64,000 nt of DNA from Rhodococcus rhodochrous (GCF_014854695.1 NZ_CP027557.1:124001-188000); one strand, 5' to 3'. Shown: positions 42,481 through 52,538, counted from the first letter of the stretch. The notes: generated by a model not told the origin, from the letters alone. Numbers and translations: made by a program.

Positions 42481-42527
42481 GTCGATCGAAGTTCAGCGTC
42501 GGTCGAAGTTCAGCGTCGGTCGAACCA
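42481..42527 (-). repeat. 17-bp tandem repeat spanning the stop codon of the DHFR-like gene
   Basis: On the top strand GTCGATCGAAGTTCAGC, GTCGGTCGAAGTTCAGC and a partial third copy run from 42481. On the bottom strand this is the final TTCGACCGACGCTGA of the 42510-43085 gene copied again just past its stop codon. Confidence 0.88.
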
Positions 42528-43085
42528 GGTGACCTGTGTGCCGTTGCTGAACTCCTCCCGTGCGGTGACGTCGAATCGGGTGGGGACGAAGTTGCCCGAC
42601 AGTGCCGGGATACCGTCGCCCGCGAGCACCGGATAGCTCTTGAACACCAGCCGGTCGATCTCGTCGACGAGCTGCCCCGCGATGTTGCCGCCGCCGCAGA
42701 GCCAGATATCCATTCCCTCTTCGGCTTTCAGCGCGCGGACGAGCTCGACCGGATCGGTGTCGACGATCCGGACCTGCGGGTCGTCGACCGGCGCGAGGGT
42801 GCGGGACACGACGTACTGCGTCATGTGGCTGTACGGGCTCGTGAGGCCCAGCGAGAGGCCGGGTTCGTAGGCGCCGCGCCCCATGATCACCGTGTCCCAT
42901 TCCTTGTTCGGTGTGTCGACCGGCATGCCGACCTGTTCGCGGAAGGTCGTGGGAACGGCTTCCGGGTATCTCGCGCTCATCGCCGCTGTCATGTCGTCGC
43001 AGATCGGATAGAAGTCGTACTCCCCGTTCGGCCCGGCAATGTAGCCGTCGAGGGTCACTGCCACGTAGTAGACGAGCTTTCGCAT
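42510..43085 (-). CDS. Dihydrofolate reductase-like (RibD C-terminal) family protein
   Basis: This 191-residue protein begins MRKLVYYVAVTLDGYIAGPNG, the family start, and has the nucleotide-binding GMDIWLCGGGNIAGQLVDEIDRLVFKSYPVLAGDG. Such proteins are NADPH-dependent reductases of unknown substrate, often next to a TetR gene. It is divergent from the TetR gene at 43156 and shares its operator-bearing promoter. Its 3' end is duplicated in a tandem repeat. Confidence 0.87.
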   Translation of the reverse strand: MRKLVYYVAVTLDGYIAGPNGEYDFYPICDDMTAAMSARYPEAVPTTFREQVGMPVDTPNKEWDTVIMGRGAYEPGLSLGLTSPYSHMTQYVVSRTLAPVDDPQVRIVDTDPVELVRALKAEEGMDIWLCGGGNIAGQLVDEIDRLVFKSYPVLAGDGIPALSGNFVPTRFDVTAREEFSNGTQVTWFDRR

Positions 43086-43100
43086 GGTGGACCACCATTC

Positions 43101-43138
43101 GTAGTACTATGAGTGAAGTGGTTTGAACGTAGTACTAC
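43101..43138. promoter_or_regulatory. Two GTAGTACTAY palindromes, TetR operator
   Basis: GTAGTACTAT at 43101-43110 and the perfect palindrome GTAGTACTAC at 43129-43138 lie 28 bases apart between the divergent DHFR-like and TetR genes. Twin palindromes in a divergent promoter are typical of TetR autoregulation. Confidence 0.7.
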
Positions 43139-43155
43139 ATATGGAGTGGTGTCAA

Positions 43156-43731
43156 GTGGTTCGGACGAATCCGGAACGGCGACAGGCCTTGTTGGATGCC
43201 TCGATCGAGGTGCTGGCGCGCGACGGCGCGCGCGGGCTCACCTTCCGCGCGGTGGACAAGGAGGCCGGGGTCCCGACGGGGACGGCGTCGAACTACTTCG
43301 CCAACCGCGACGACCTGCTCGTGCAGGTGGGTCACCGCTACTACGAGCGGCTCCTGCCCGCCGACGAGGTCATGGCGCAGTCGCAGGCGCCGCAGACCCG
43401 CGAATCCATGATCGAGCTGATGACGGAGGTCGTCGACCGGCTCGTCCGGTTCCGCGCCGGCTATCTCGCGCTCCTCGAACTACGCCTCGAAGCCACCCGG
43501 CGGCCCGAACTGCAGGCCCTGCTCACCGAGCGGGTGCGCGCCGACCTGGATTTCAACATCGCCAACTACCGGCACTCCGGCCTGCCGGGCGGTGAGGACG
43601 CCGTCGTGCTGCTCTATCTCGCGTTGAACTGGCTGGTGCTCGACCGGCTCACCCTCCCCGGGATCGTCGACGAGGACCGTGTCGCCGAACTGGTGCGGGC
43701 GGCCGTCGAACGCGTGATCCCCGACGCCTGA
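43156..43731 (+). CDS. TetR family transcriptional regulator
   Basis: This 191-residue protein has the HTH in GLTFRAVDKEAGVPTGTASNYFANRDDLLVQV. The GTG at 43156 (VVRTNPERRQALL) has GGAG 8 bases upstream and gives the usual TetR start. An ATG at 43141 would add five residues and has no ribosome site. It most likely represses itself and the divergent DHFR-like reductase gene through the two palindromes between them. Confidence 0.88.
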   Translation: MVRTNPERRQALLDASIEVLARDGARGLTFRAVDKEAGVPTGTASNYFANRDDLLVQVGHRYYERLLPADEVMAQSQAPQTRESMIELMTEVVDRLVRFRAGYLALLELRLEATRRPELQALLTERVRADLDFNIANYRHSGLPGGEDAVVLLYLALNWLVLDRLTLPGIVDEDRVAELVRAAVERVIPDA

Positions 43732-43740
43732 AACGACTTC

Positions 43741-43777
43741 GGTGGATCCGACCCCGCTCAGCGGGGCCGGATCCACC
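43741..43777. terminator. Bidirectional terminator
   Basis: GGTGGATCCG (43741-43750) pairs with CGGATCCACC (43768-43777). Inside, CCCCGC pairs with GCGGGG around TCA. The 16-bp two-part stem lies between the convergent TetR and isomerase genes. Confidence 0.8.
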
Positions 43778-43792
43778 GAGATCACCGACCGT

Positions 43793-44572
43793 TCAGCGAC
43801 GGAAGTTCGCGGTGCGCTTCTCCTGGAAGGCCGTCACACCTTCGGTGAAGTCGGCGCTGCCGAGCAGGACGAGCTGCCCTTCGCGCTCGCGGGCGAAGGC
43901 ATGATCGAGCTCGGTGAGCGTCGCGTCGTTGATCGCATTCTTCGTCGAAGCGAAGGCGGTCGACGGACCGTCGGCGAGTCGCTGCACGAGAGTCTCCACC
44001 GCACCGTCGAATTCGTCGTCCGCGTAGACGTCCGCAATGAGTCCGGAGGCCAGCGCTTCACCGGCCGGAAGTCGCTCGGCGAGCAGAGCCATCTTCAGTG
44101 CCCGCGCGCGACCGATCGACGCGGCGACGAGCGCGGACGCCCCGCCGTCCGGCATCAGCCCGACCCGGGTGAAGGCCAGCAGGAAGTATCCCGACTCCTT
44201 CGCGACGGTGAGATCGCATGCGAGAGCCAGTGATACGCCCACGCCCGCGGCCGCACCGTTGACCGCTCCGACGACCGGCCGGGGGAGCGCCCGGATCGCG
44301 GCAACCGCACGGTTGGCGGCGTCGATCGTGTCGGCGGAAGGCGGAGCGCTCAGGTCGCGACCGGAAAGGTCGGCGCCGGAACAGAACGCGCGACCGACGC
44401 CGGTGAGCACCGCGACCCGGACGGAGGCATCGTCGGCGTACTTCTCGAAGGCATCGGCAATCGCGTCGAGCGTCTCGGTCTTCACGGCGTTCATCCGCGA
44501 GGGACGGTTCAGGGTGACGCGCAGGACGCCGTCGTCGACGGTCGTGTCGACACCGGGCAGGTCGTCGGTCAT
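43793..44572 (-). CDS. Enoyl-CoA hydratase/isomerase family protein, PaaG-like
   Basis: This 259-residue crotonase-fold protein has the CoA-binding AFCSGADLSG and the oxyanion GAAAGVGVSLALACDL. The two hydratase glutamates are missing: the first aligns with Ser in GVSLALACD, the second with Thr in FTRVGLMPDGG. Instead it has Asp in LMPDGG, as in PaaG-type enoyl-CoA isomerases, so isomerisation rather than hydration is expected. It follows the quinone oxidoreductase gene by 10 bases. Confidence 0.82.
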   Translation of the reverse strand: MTDDLPGVDTTVDDGVLRVTLNRPSRMNAVKTETLDAIADAFEKYADDASVRVAVLTGVGRAFCSGADLSGRDLSAPPSADTIDAANRAVAAIRALPRPVVGAVNGAAAGVGVSLALACDLTVAKESGYFLLAFTRVGLMPDGGASALVAASIGRARALKMALLAERLPAGEALASGLIADVYADDEFDGAVETLVQRLADGPSTAFASTKNAINDATLTELDHAFAREREGQLVLLGSADFTEGVTAFQEKRTANFRR

Positions 44573-44582
44573 TACTGTTCTC

Positions 44583-45560
44583 CTAGGGTCGGGACGTCAG
44601 GTCGAGCGCGACCTTGCCGGTTGCGGAACGGTTCTCGAGCGAACGCAGTGCCGCCGGAGCCTCGTCGAGGGGATGGAGGGTGGGCTCGGGAACGACGAGC
44701 GTCCCGTCGCGCAGCAGCGGTTCGAGTGCGGCCCACTGCCGCGCCGGGTAACCGGGGTCGGTGCGGAGATACTCGCCCCACCCCGCGCCGACTACCGAGA
44801 TGTTCTTGAGCAGAAGACGATTGACCTTCACGGTGGGGATGCTGCCGCCGGTGAAACCGAGAACGACGGCACGCCCGCCCGGCGCGAGGCTGCGCAGGCT
44901 GTCGGTGAACCGGTCGCCGCCCACGGGATCGAGCACGATGTCCACTCCGCGCCCACCGGTGAGTTCGAGGACGCGGTCCTTGAAACCCTCGGCGGGGACG
45001 GTGTGGGTCGCGCGGTTGGCCTTGGCCACTGCGGCCTTCTCCTCGCTGCTCACCACCGCGATCGTCTCGAGGCCGAGCGCCGCCGCGACCTGCAGTGACG
45101 CCACTCCGAGACCGCCCGCCGCACCGTGGACGAGGACGGTCTCGCCCGCCCGGTACCGGGCGCGCTCGTCGAGCGCGAAGTGCGCGGTGAAGTAGTTCAT
45201 GAGCATCCCGGCACCCGCGGTCAGCGACACGCTGTCGGGCAGCGGGAAGACCAGCTCGCGCGGCAGTGCGACGGTCTGCTGCCACGATCCGGCGATGGAC
45301 AGCACGGCGACGCGCTGTCCGGCGGTGAGGCCGCTGCCCTCGGGTGCGGTGCGGACGATGCCCGCTCCTTCGGCGCCGAGCACGCACGGCAGCGGTCGGA
45401 CCATCTGGTAGCCGCCGGTCGTCTGCAGCAGGTCGGGAAAGGACACGCCGGCGGCGTGCAGGTCGACGAGGACGAGCGAATCGCCTGCCTCGGGTTCGGG
45501 GATGTCGGTCACGCGGACGGCGTCGGGGCCGGCGTGTTCGGTCAATTGCGCTGCGCGCAC
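44583..45560 (-). CDS. NADPH:quinone oxidoreductase-type medium-chain reductase
   Basis: This 325-residue zinc-free MDR-family protein carries the dinucleotide site VHGAAGGLGVASLQVAAALG and VVLGFTGGSIPTVKVNRLLLKN, typical of QOR-type or enoyl reductase-type members. No catalytic zinc cysteines are present. It is the first gene of the leftward operon leading to the isomerase, opposite the thiolase operon, and shares the operator-rich promoter. Confidence 0.85.
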   Translation of the reverse strand: MRAAQLTEHAGPDAVRVTDIPEPEAGDSLVLVDLHAAGVSFPDLLQTTGGYQMVRPLPCVLGAEGAGIVRTAPEGSGLTAGQRVAVLSIAGSWQQTVALPRELVFPLPDSVSLTAGAGMLMNYFTAHFALDERARYRAGETVLVHGAAGGLGVASLQVAAALGLETIAVVSSEEKAAVAKANRATHTVPAEGFKDRVLELTGGRGVDIVLDPVGGDRFTDSLRSLAPGGRAVVLGFTGGSIPTVKVNRLLLKNISVVGAGWGEYLRTDPGYPARQWAALEPLLRDGTLVVPEPTLHPLDEAPAALRSLENRSATGKVALDLTSRP

Positions 45561-45604
45561 GGGCGTCTCCTCGACTCGGGTCGTGATCCATCACTATCAG
45601 AGTC

Positions 45605-45679
45605 GCTTAGCGTGCGCTAGCTCTCAGAGACCATTGACCGAGCGCTAAGTCCGTGGTAGAGCTTTTAGCGATCGATAAG
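45605..45679. promoter_or_regulatory. Divergent promoter with three TAGCG-type operator elements
   Basis: A good promoter for the thiolase operon is visible: TTGACC (45634-45639), 17-base spacer, TAGAGC (45657-45662). Around it lie TAGCG-TG-CGCTA (45608-45619), AGCGCTAAG (45641-45649, inside the spacer) and TTTTAGCGATCGATAAG (45663-45679, just after the -10). All share the half-site CTTAGCG or its complement, suggesting repression by a TetR-family protein of both operons. Confidence 0.65.
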
Positions 45680-45732
45680 TACGCCGCTGGGAACGTCTCC
45701 GGCCCGCACGCTGCACTTTCGAAAGGATCGTC

Positions 45733-46926
45733 ATGAGCAACGCTGTCATCGTCGACGTCGTCCGTACCGCTGTCGGTAAGGGCAAGCCGGGTGGCGCCCT
45801 GTCCGGCACCCACCCCGTCGAACTCCTCGCCCACGTCCTGCGTTCGCTCGTCGAGCGCAACGGCATCGACCCCGCGCAGGTCGACGACGTGATCGGCGGC
45901 TGCGTCGCCCAGGTCGGCGAGCAGTCCCTCAACATCTCGCGCACCGCGTTGCTCGCCGCCGGCTTCCCCGATTCGGTGCCCGCGACCACCATCGACCGCC
46001 AGTGCGGGTCGAGCCAGCAGGCCGCGCACTTCGCCGCGCAGGGTGTCATCGCCGGCGCCTACGACATGGTCATCGCGTGCGGTGTCGAGTCGATGAGCCG
46101 CATCCCGATGGGCACCGCCACCCTCGGCAAGGACACCCACGGCCCGAGCATCCGTGCCCGCTACCCCGAGGGCCTGGTCAATCAGGGCATCTCGGCCGAA
46201 CTCATCGCCGCGAAGTGGAAGTTCGACCGCGACGCCCTCGACGCCTACTCCGCGCAGTCGCACCAGCGTGCCGCTGCCGCCTACGAGGCCGGATACTTCG
46301 ACAAGGAGATCGTCCCGATCACCGTCGAGAACGCCGCGGGCGAGCAGGTGCAGCACACCGTCGACGAGACGCTGCGTGCCTCCACCACCGCCGAGGGCCT
46401 CGCCGGCCTCAAGCCCTCCTTCTACACCGAGGAGTACGCCGCCCGGTTCCCCGAGGCGCAGTGGGTCATCACCCCCGGCAACTCGTCGCCGCTCACCGAC
46501 GGTGCGTCGGCCGCGCTCATCATGAGCGAGGAGATGGCGACCAAGCTGGGCCTGACCCCGCGCGCCCGCTTCCACTCGTTCTCCGTCGCCGGCGACGACC
46601 CGGTCTTCATGCTCACCGCCCCGATCCCGGCCACGCAGAAGGTGCTCGCCCGCGCGGGTCTGGGCATCGACGACATCGACGCCTACGAGGTCAACGAGGC
46701 GTTCGCGCCCGTGCCGCTCGCCTGGGCGCACGAACTCGGTGCCGACCCGGCCAAGCTCAACCCGTGGGGTGGCGCGATCGCACTCGGCCACGCACTCGGC
46801 TCGTCGGGCACCCGTCTGCTGTCGACCCTCGTCAACCATCTCGAGGCCACCGGCGGTCGCTACGGCCTGCAGACCATGTGCGAGGGCGCGGGCATGGCCA
46901 ACGCGACCATCATCGAACGTCTCTGA
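45733..46926 (+). CDS. Acetyl-CoA acyltransferase (thiolase), FadA5/FadA6-like
   Basis: This 397-residue thiolase performs the last, chain-shortening step of beta-oxidation. The nucleophilic Cys is in DRQCGSSQQA; NEAFAPVPLAW and GHALGSSGTR hold the catalytic His pair, and the second Cys is in MCEGAGMANATIIERL. The endings resemble the cholesterol-type thiolases FadA5 and FadA6. GHALGSSG and CEGAG deviate from the common GHPLGATG and CxGGG. The 3' end is followed by a 9-bp repeat containing its stop. Confidence 0.9.
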   Translation: MSNAVIVDVVRTAVGKGKPGGALSGTHPVELLAHVLRSLVERNGIDPAQVDDVIGGCVAQVGEQSLNISRTALLAAGFPDSVPATTIDRQCGSSQQAAHFAAQGVIAGAYDMVIACGVESMSRIPMGTATLGKDTHGPSIRARYPEGLVNQGISAELIAAKWKFDRDALDAYSAQSHQRAAAAYEAGYFDKEIVPITVENAAGEQVQHTVDETLRASTTAEGLAGLKPSFYTEEYAARFPEAQWVITPGNSSPLTDGASAALIMSEEMATKLGLTPRARFHSFSVAGDDPVFMLTAPIPATQKVLARAGLGIDDIDAYEVNEAFAPVPLAWAHELGADPAKLNPWGGAIALGHALGSSGTRLLSTLVNHLEATGGRYGLQTMCEGAGMANATIIERL

Positions 46927-46955
46927 CATCTCTGACGTCTCGAACATCTCCGAAC
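46919..46955 (+). repeat. 9-bp degenerate tandem repeat spanning the thiolase stop codon
   Basis: GTCTCTGAC, ATCTCTGAC, GTCTCGAAC and ATCTCCGAAC follow each other. The first copy holds the TGA of the thiolase gene, and the second supplies another in-frame TGA because the unit is a multiple of three. Confidence 0.75.
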
Positions 46956-46981
46956 CGCAACCACTCTCGAAAGGGTAATCA

Positions 46982-47743
46982 ATGATCGTCAACGACAGCG
47001 TCGCCGTCGTCACCGGTGGTGCCTCCGGCCTCGGTCTCGCCACCGTCAAGGCCCTGCTGAACGACGGCGCGCAGATCGTCATCATCGATCTGCCGTCGTC
47101 CAACGGTGAGACCATCGCCAAGGAACTCGGCGACCGCGTCCGCTTCGTCGCCGCCGACGTCACCGACGAGGCCGCCGTCACCGAGGCCCTCGACGTCGCC
47201 GAGTCGCTCGGACCCGTGCGTGTCGCGGTGAACTGCGCCGGCATCGGCAACGCGATCAAGACCGTCAGCAAGAAGGGTGCCTTCCCGCTCGACGCGTTCA
47301 AGAAGGTCGTCGACGTCAACCTGTTCGGCACGTTCAACGTCATCCGTCTCGCCGCCGAGCGCATCGCGAAGACCGAGCCGATCGACGGCGAGCGCGGCGT
47401 CATCATCAACACCGCCTCCGTCGCCGCCTTCGACGGCCAGATCGGCCAGGCCGCCTACTCGGCGTCCAAGGGCGGTGTCGTCGGCATGACCCTGCCGATC
47501 GCCCGCGACCTCGCGTCGCTGCTCATCCGCGTCGTCACCATCGCACCGGGCCTGTTCAAGACCCCGCTGCTCGGCTCGCTGCCGGAGGAGGCCCAGGCCT
47601 CGCTCGGCGCGCAGGTGCCGCACCCGGCCCGCCTCGGCGATCCGTCCGAGTACGGTGCCCTCGCCGCGCACATCGTCTCGAACCCGATGCTCAACGGCGA
47701 GGTCATCCGCCTCGACGGCGCGATCCGCATGGCCCCGCGCTGA
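46982..47743 (+). CDS. Short-chain dehydrogenase, HSD10-like 3-hydroxyacyl-CoA dehydrogenase
   Basis: This 253-residue SDR contains [18 protein letters not shown], and [25 protein letters not shown] with the Ser-Tyr-Lys triad, ending in [15 protein letters not shown]. It would make the 3-ketoacyl-CoA substrate for the thiolase 55 bases upstream. It is a paralogue of the enzyme at 21757-22524. A GAAAGG-type ribosome site precedes the ATG. Confidence 0.9.
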   Translation: MIVNDSVAVVTGGASGLGLATVKALLNDGAQIVIIDLPSSNGETIAKELGDRVRFVAADVTDEAAVTEALDVAESLGPVRVAVNCAGIGNAIKTVSKKGAFPLDAFKKVVDVNLFGTFNVIRLAAERIAKTEPIDGERGVIINTASVAAFDGQIGQAAYSASKGGVVGMTLPIARDLASLLIRVVTIAPGLFKTPLLGSLPEEAQASLGAQVPHPARLGDPSEYGALAAHIVSNPMLNGEVIRLDGAIRMAPR

Positions 47744-47761
47744 CCCGAGCACCGACTGTGA

Positions 47762-49447
<1,686 letters not shown>

Positions 49448-49464
49448 CCCTTTAGGAGAACCCC

Positions 49465-50622
49465 TTGAAGCGCACCCATTTCGACGACGATCACGAGGCG
49501 TACCGGGAGACCGTTCGCGAGTTCCTCGCCCGCGAGATCGAACCGAACTACGAGAAGTGGGAAGACGAACGGCTCGTCGACCGCTCGGCATGGATCGCCG
49601 CCGGTAAGTCCGGCATCGTCGGTCTGGGAGCGCCGGAGGAATTCGGTGGCTCGGGCGTGACCGACTACCGGTTCCGTCACGTCGTGCAGGAGGAGATCGC
49701 ACGCACCGGAACGACCTCGTTCGGCGCCGGACTCGCACTGCAGGACGACATCACGATCCCGTACATCGTGCACCTCGGCACGGAGGAGCAGAAGGCCCGC
49801 TGGCTGCCGAAGATGGCCACCGGTGAGCGTATCGGCGCGATCGCGATGACCGAGCCCGGAGCCGGATCCGACCTGCAGGGCGTGAAGACCACCGCCGTAC
49901 GCGACGGTGACGAGTGGGTGATCAACGGCCAGAAGACGTTCATCACCAACGGAATCCACTCCGATCTCGTCATCGTGGTGTGCCGCACCGACCCGAACGC
50001 GGGGTCGAAAGGTTTCTCGCTCATCGTCGTCGAGCGCGACACCCCCGGTTTCAGCAGAGGCCGCAAGCTCCACAAGGTCGGTCTCGCCGCGCAGGACACC
50101 GCCGAACTCGTCTTCGAGGACGCCCGTGTCCCCGCCGAGAACCTGCTCGGCACCGAGGGTCGCGGCTTCGTGCACCTGATGGAGAACCTGCCCCTCGAAC
50201 GCATCGGTATCGCCGTCAGCGCGATCACCTCGGCGCGGGCCGCCTACGAGTGGACCGTGCAGTACGTCTTCGAGCGCAAGGCATTCGGCAAGCCCATCGG
50301 CGACCTGCAGAACACCCGCTTCGCGCTCGCCGAGATGCTCACCGAGATCGAGATCACCGAGTCGCACGTCGACCGGTGCGTACTCGCCCTCAACGCCGGG
50401 GAGCTCACACCGGTGGATGCGTCGAAGGCCAAGTGGTGGGCGACCGAACTGCAGAAGCGCGTCGTCGACCGCTGCGTGCAGCTGCACGGCGGGTACGGCT
50501 ACATGATGGAGTACCCGATCGGGCGCGCCTACGTCGATGCACGCATCCAGACGATCTACGGTGGCACCACGGAGATCATGAAGGAGATCATCGGCCGCGA
50601 CATCGCCGCCGGGTACGCGTAA
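49465..50622 (+). CDS. Acyl-CoA dehydrogenase
   Basis: This 385-residue FAD-dependent acyl-CoA dehydrogenase has the two signatures IAMTEPGAGSDLQGVKTTA and QLHGGYGYMMEYPIGRAYVDARIQTIYGGTTEIMKE. The usual YEGT glutamate is Gly. Instead Glu245 in NLPLERIGI matches the alternative catalytic base of the LCAD/isovaleryl-CoA dehydrogenase group, so branched or long substrates are likely. The start is TTG at 49465 with AGGAG 6 bases upstream. Confidence 0.9.
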   Translation: MKRTHFDDDHEAYRETVREFLAREIEPNYEKWEDERLVDRSAWIAAGKSGIVGLGAPEEFGGSGVTDYRFRHVVQEEIARTGTTSFGAGLALQDDITIPYIVHLGTEEQKARWLPKMATGERIGAIAMTEPGAGSDLQGVKTTAVRDGDEWVINGQKTFITNGIHSDLVIVVCRTDPNAGSKGFSLIVVERDTPGFSRGRKLHKVGLAAQDTAELVFEDARVPAENLLGTEGRGFVHLMENLPLERIGIAVSAITSARAAYEWTVQYVFERKAFGKPIGDLQNTRFALAEMLTEIEITESHVDRCVLALNAGELTPVDASKAKWWATELQKRVVDRCVQLHGGYGYMMEYPIGRAYVDARIQTIYGGTTEIMKEIIGRDIAAGYA

Positions 50623-50645
50623 TCGTTTCAGGGAAGAGGGATTCG

Positions 50646-51404
50646 ATGTTCGACCTCACAGGTAAGCGCGCTCTCGTCACGGGTGGTTCCGCGGGGATCG
50701 GTCTCGGCATGGCCCGGGGGCTCGCCCGTGCCGGCGCCGACGTCACCCTGTGGGGCCGGAGCGAGGACAAGCTCGCGAAGGCCGCGGCCGACATCGGGAG
50801 GTTCGCCGGCCGCGTGGCCACCCGCGCGGTCGACGTCTCCGACGAGCAGGCCGTGACCGACGGTGTCGCGGCGCTCGTCGACGACTTCGGTGGGCTCGAC
50901 ATCGTGGTGGTCAACGCCGGCATCGGGTCGTCGCTGCAGAAGTTCCACGAGTCGACGACCGAGCGGTACCGCGCCGTCATGGCGACGAACGTCGACGGCG
51001 CGTTCTTCACGATGCGGGAGACCTCGCGTGTGCTCGTCGAGCAGGGCGCCGGGGGTTCGATGATCGTCACGTCGAGCCTCGGTGCACTGCAGGGCGCCGG
51101 ACGCAACCAGCCGTACGCGGCGAGCAAGGCCGCGGTGCTCGCGCTTGCGAACGGCTGTGCCGTCGAGTTCGCGCGTCACCGGATCCGGGTCAACAGCGTG
51201 CTGCCGGGCTGGATCGCCACCGACATGACCGGTCCGCTGCAGGAGTCCGACGTCTTCAACTCGAACGTCATCGGCCGCGTGCCGCTCGGCCGGTGGGGCA
51301 CCCCGGAGGATTTCGAAGGCATCGCCGTCTATCTCGCGAGCGATGCGTCGTCCTTCCAGACGGGCAGCACGACGCTCATCGACGGTGGTTACAGCATGTT
51401 CTGA
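50646..51404 (+). CDS. Short-chain dehydrogenase/reductase
   Basis: This 252-residue classical SDR has TGGSAGIGLGMA, NAGIGS, IVTSSLGALQGAGRNQPYAASKAA (Ser, Tyr, Lys) and the C-terminal FQTGSTTLIDGGYSMF. It lies 23 bases after the acyl-CoA dehydrogenase with GGGAAGAGG upstream, so it is the last gene of the beta-oxidation-like operon. The Nudix gene that follows has its own -10. Confidence 0.9.
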   Translation: MFDLTGKRALVTGGSAGIGLGMARGLARAGADVTLWGRSEDKLAKAAADIGRFAGRVATRAVDVSDEQAVTDGVAALVDDFGGLDIVVVNAGIGSSLQKFHESTTERYRAVMATNVDGAFFTMRETSRVLVEQGAGGSMIVTSSLGALQGAGRNQPYAASKAAVLALANGCAVEFARHRIRVNSVLPGWIATDMTGPLQESDVFNSNVIGRVPLGRWGTPEDFEGIAVYLASDASSFQTGSTTLIDGGYSMF

Positions 51405-51423
51405 CCGGTCCTAGGATGGTCCG

Positions 51424-51852
51424 GTGAACCAGCATCCCGCGATTCGTGACCGTGTGATCAGAGTGAGCGCCGTCGTTCTCCGCAACGCCGCCGGTGAGGT
51501 GCTCACCGTGCGGAAGCGGAACACGTCGCGGTTCATGCTGCCCGGAGGCAAGCCGGATCCGGGGGAGACCCCGGCCGAGACCGCCGTGCGCGAGTGCGCC
51601 GAGGAACTGGGCGCCGAACTGGATCTGTCGTCGTTGCGTCTCGTCGGGGTCTTCGACGCCGAGGCCGCCAACGAGCCCGGTTACCGGCTCGAAGGAACCG
51701 TCTACGAACACCCGCTCGTGGAGGTCGCCGGTGCCGCCGCGGAGATCGCGGAGACGCGCTGGCTCGACCCGGCCGTCCTTCCGCTCCCCGGCGATCTCGC
51801 GCCGCTGCTCGAGCACCACGTCCTTCCCGCTCTCGCGTCGGCCTCCCGATAA
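51424..51852 (+). CDS. NUDIX hydrolase
   Basis: This 142-residue protein has a complete Nudix box (GGKPDPGETPAETAVRECAEELGA) that binds divalent metal for hydrolysis of a nucleoside diphosphate linked to another moiety. The substrate is not evident. TAGGAT at 51412-51417 lies 6 bases before the GTG, a leaderless pattern. Confidence 0.9.
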   Translation: MNQHPAIRDRVIRVSAVVLRNAAGEVLTVRKRNTSRFMLPGGKPDPGETPAETAVRECAEELGAELDLSSLRLVGVFDAEAANEPGYRLEGTVYEHPLVEVAGAAAEIAETRWLDPAVLPLPGDLAPLLEHHVLPALASASR

Positions 51853-51939
51853 TCCTGTTTTCACAGAGGTATTGCGCAGTTCTCATCCATGGGGAAATGT
51901 GGTGAGGGCAGTCACATCGCATATCACGGAAGGTCTCCC

Positions 51940-52227
51940 ATGGCGCTCACCGCTCTGCTCGAACTCGAATTCAAGGCCGACTCCCTCGACGACGCGAAGA
52001 AGGTCATGACCCGCGTGCTCGACGAGACGCGACATTTCGACGGATGCGACGGCATCGAGATCCTCGTGGATCAGAAGAACGAGGCCCGCTGGGTGGTCGT
52101 GGAGAAGTGGCGCTCGGCCGAGCACGACGCCGCCTACCGCAAGTTCCGCGCCGGCGAGGGCGCCATCACCGACCTCGGACCCCTCCTGGCGGGAGCACCG
52201 AAGCTCGAGCACTTCACCACCCTCTGA
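51940..52227 (+). CDS. Antibiotic biosynthesis monooxygenase (ABM) domain protein
   Basis: This 95-residue ferredoxin-fold ABM protein shows LLELEFKADSLDDAKKVMTRVLDETRHFDGCDGIEILVDQ and WVVVEKWRSAEHDAAYRKF. Such small dimeric proteins act as cofactor-free oxygenases or ligand-binding proteins; the substrate is unknown. GGAAGG lies 6 bases before the ATG at 51940. Confidence 0.85.
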   Translation: MALTALLELEFKADSLDDAKKVMTRVLDETRHFDGCDGIEILVDQKNEARWVVVEKWRSAEHDAAYRKFRAGEGAITDLGPLLAGAPKLEHFTTL

Positions 52228-52349
52228 GTCCCCACCGGAGCGCGGGCGGAGTCGGTCGTCACCCGGCGGAACGCGGACGGTAGGGTGACCCCCGGGGCGG
52301 ACGTGTGCCGTTTGCCTCGAAGTGACATCGACTGTGGAGGTAACCGGGC

Positions 52350-52511
52350 ATGTTGGAACTCTTCGGCGTCATCGTCGTGTGGCTCACCGTGGCCGTCGTC
52401 GCTGTCGGAACCGTCATCATGTTCGTCGTTTCGACGCTCAGCCCGCACTTCGGTCAGCGCAAGGCCAAGGGACCCCGCCTCGACAAGGCGACCGCGGCCC
52501 GCAACAAGTAG
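52350..52511 (+). CDS. Small single-helix membrane protein, 53 residues
   Basis: This short gene has a strong GGAGG at 52336-52340 before its ATG. The product begins MLELFGVIVVWLTVAVVAVG, a single transmembrane helix of about 28 residues. A basic cytoplasmic tail (FGQRKAKGPRLDKATAARNK) follows. Codon third positions are almost all G or C. I do not recognise a family. It stands between the ABM gene and the convergent zincin gene. Confidence 0.7.
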   Translation: MLELFGVIVVWLTVAVVAVGTVIMFVVSTLSPHFGQRKAKGPRLDKATAARNK

Positions 52512-52538
52512 CACCCGGTACCGATCGCGAAGAGCGCC

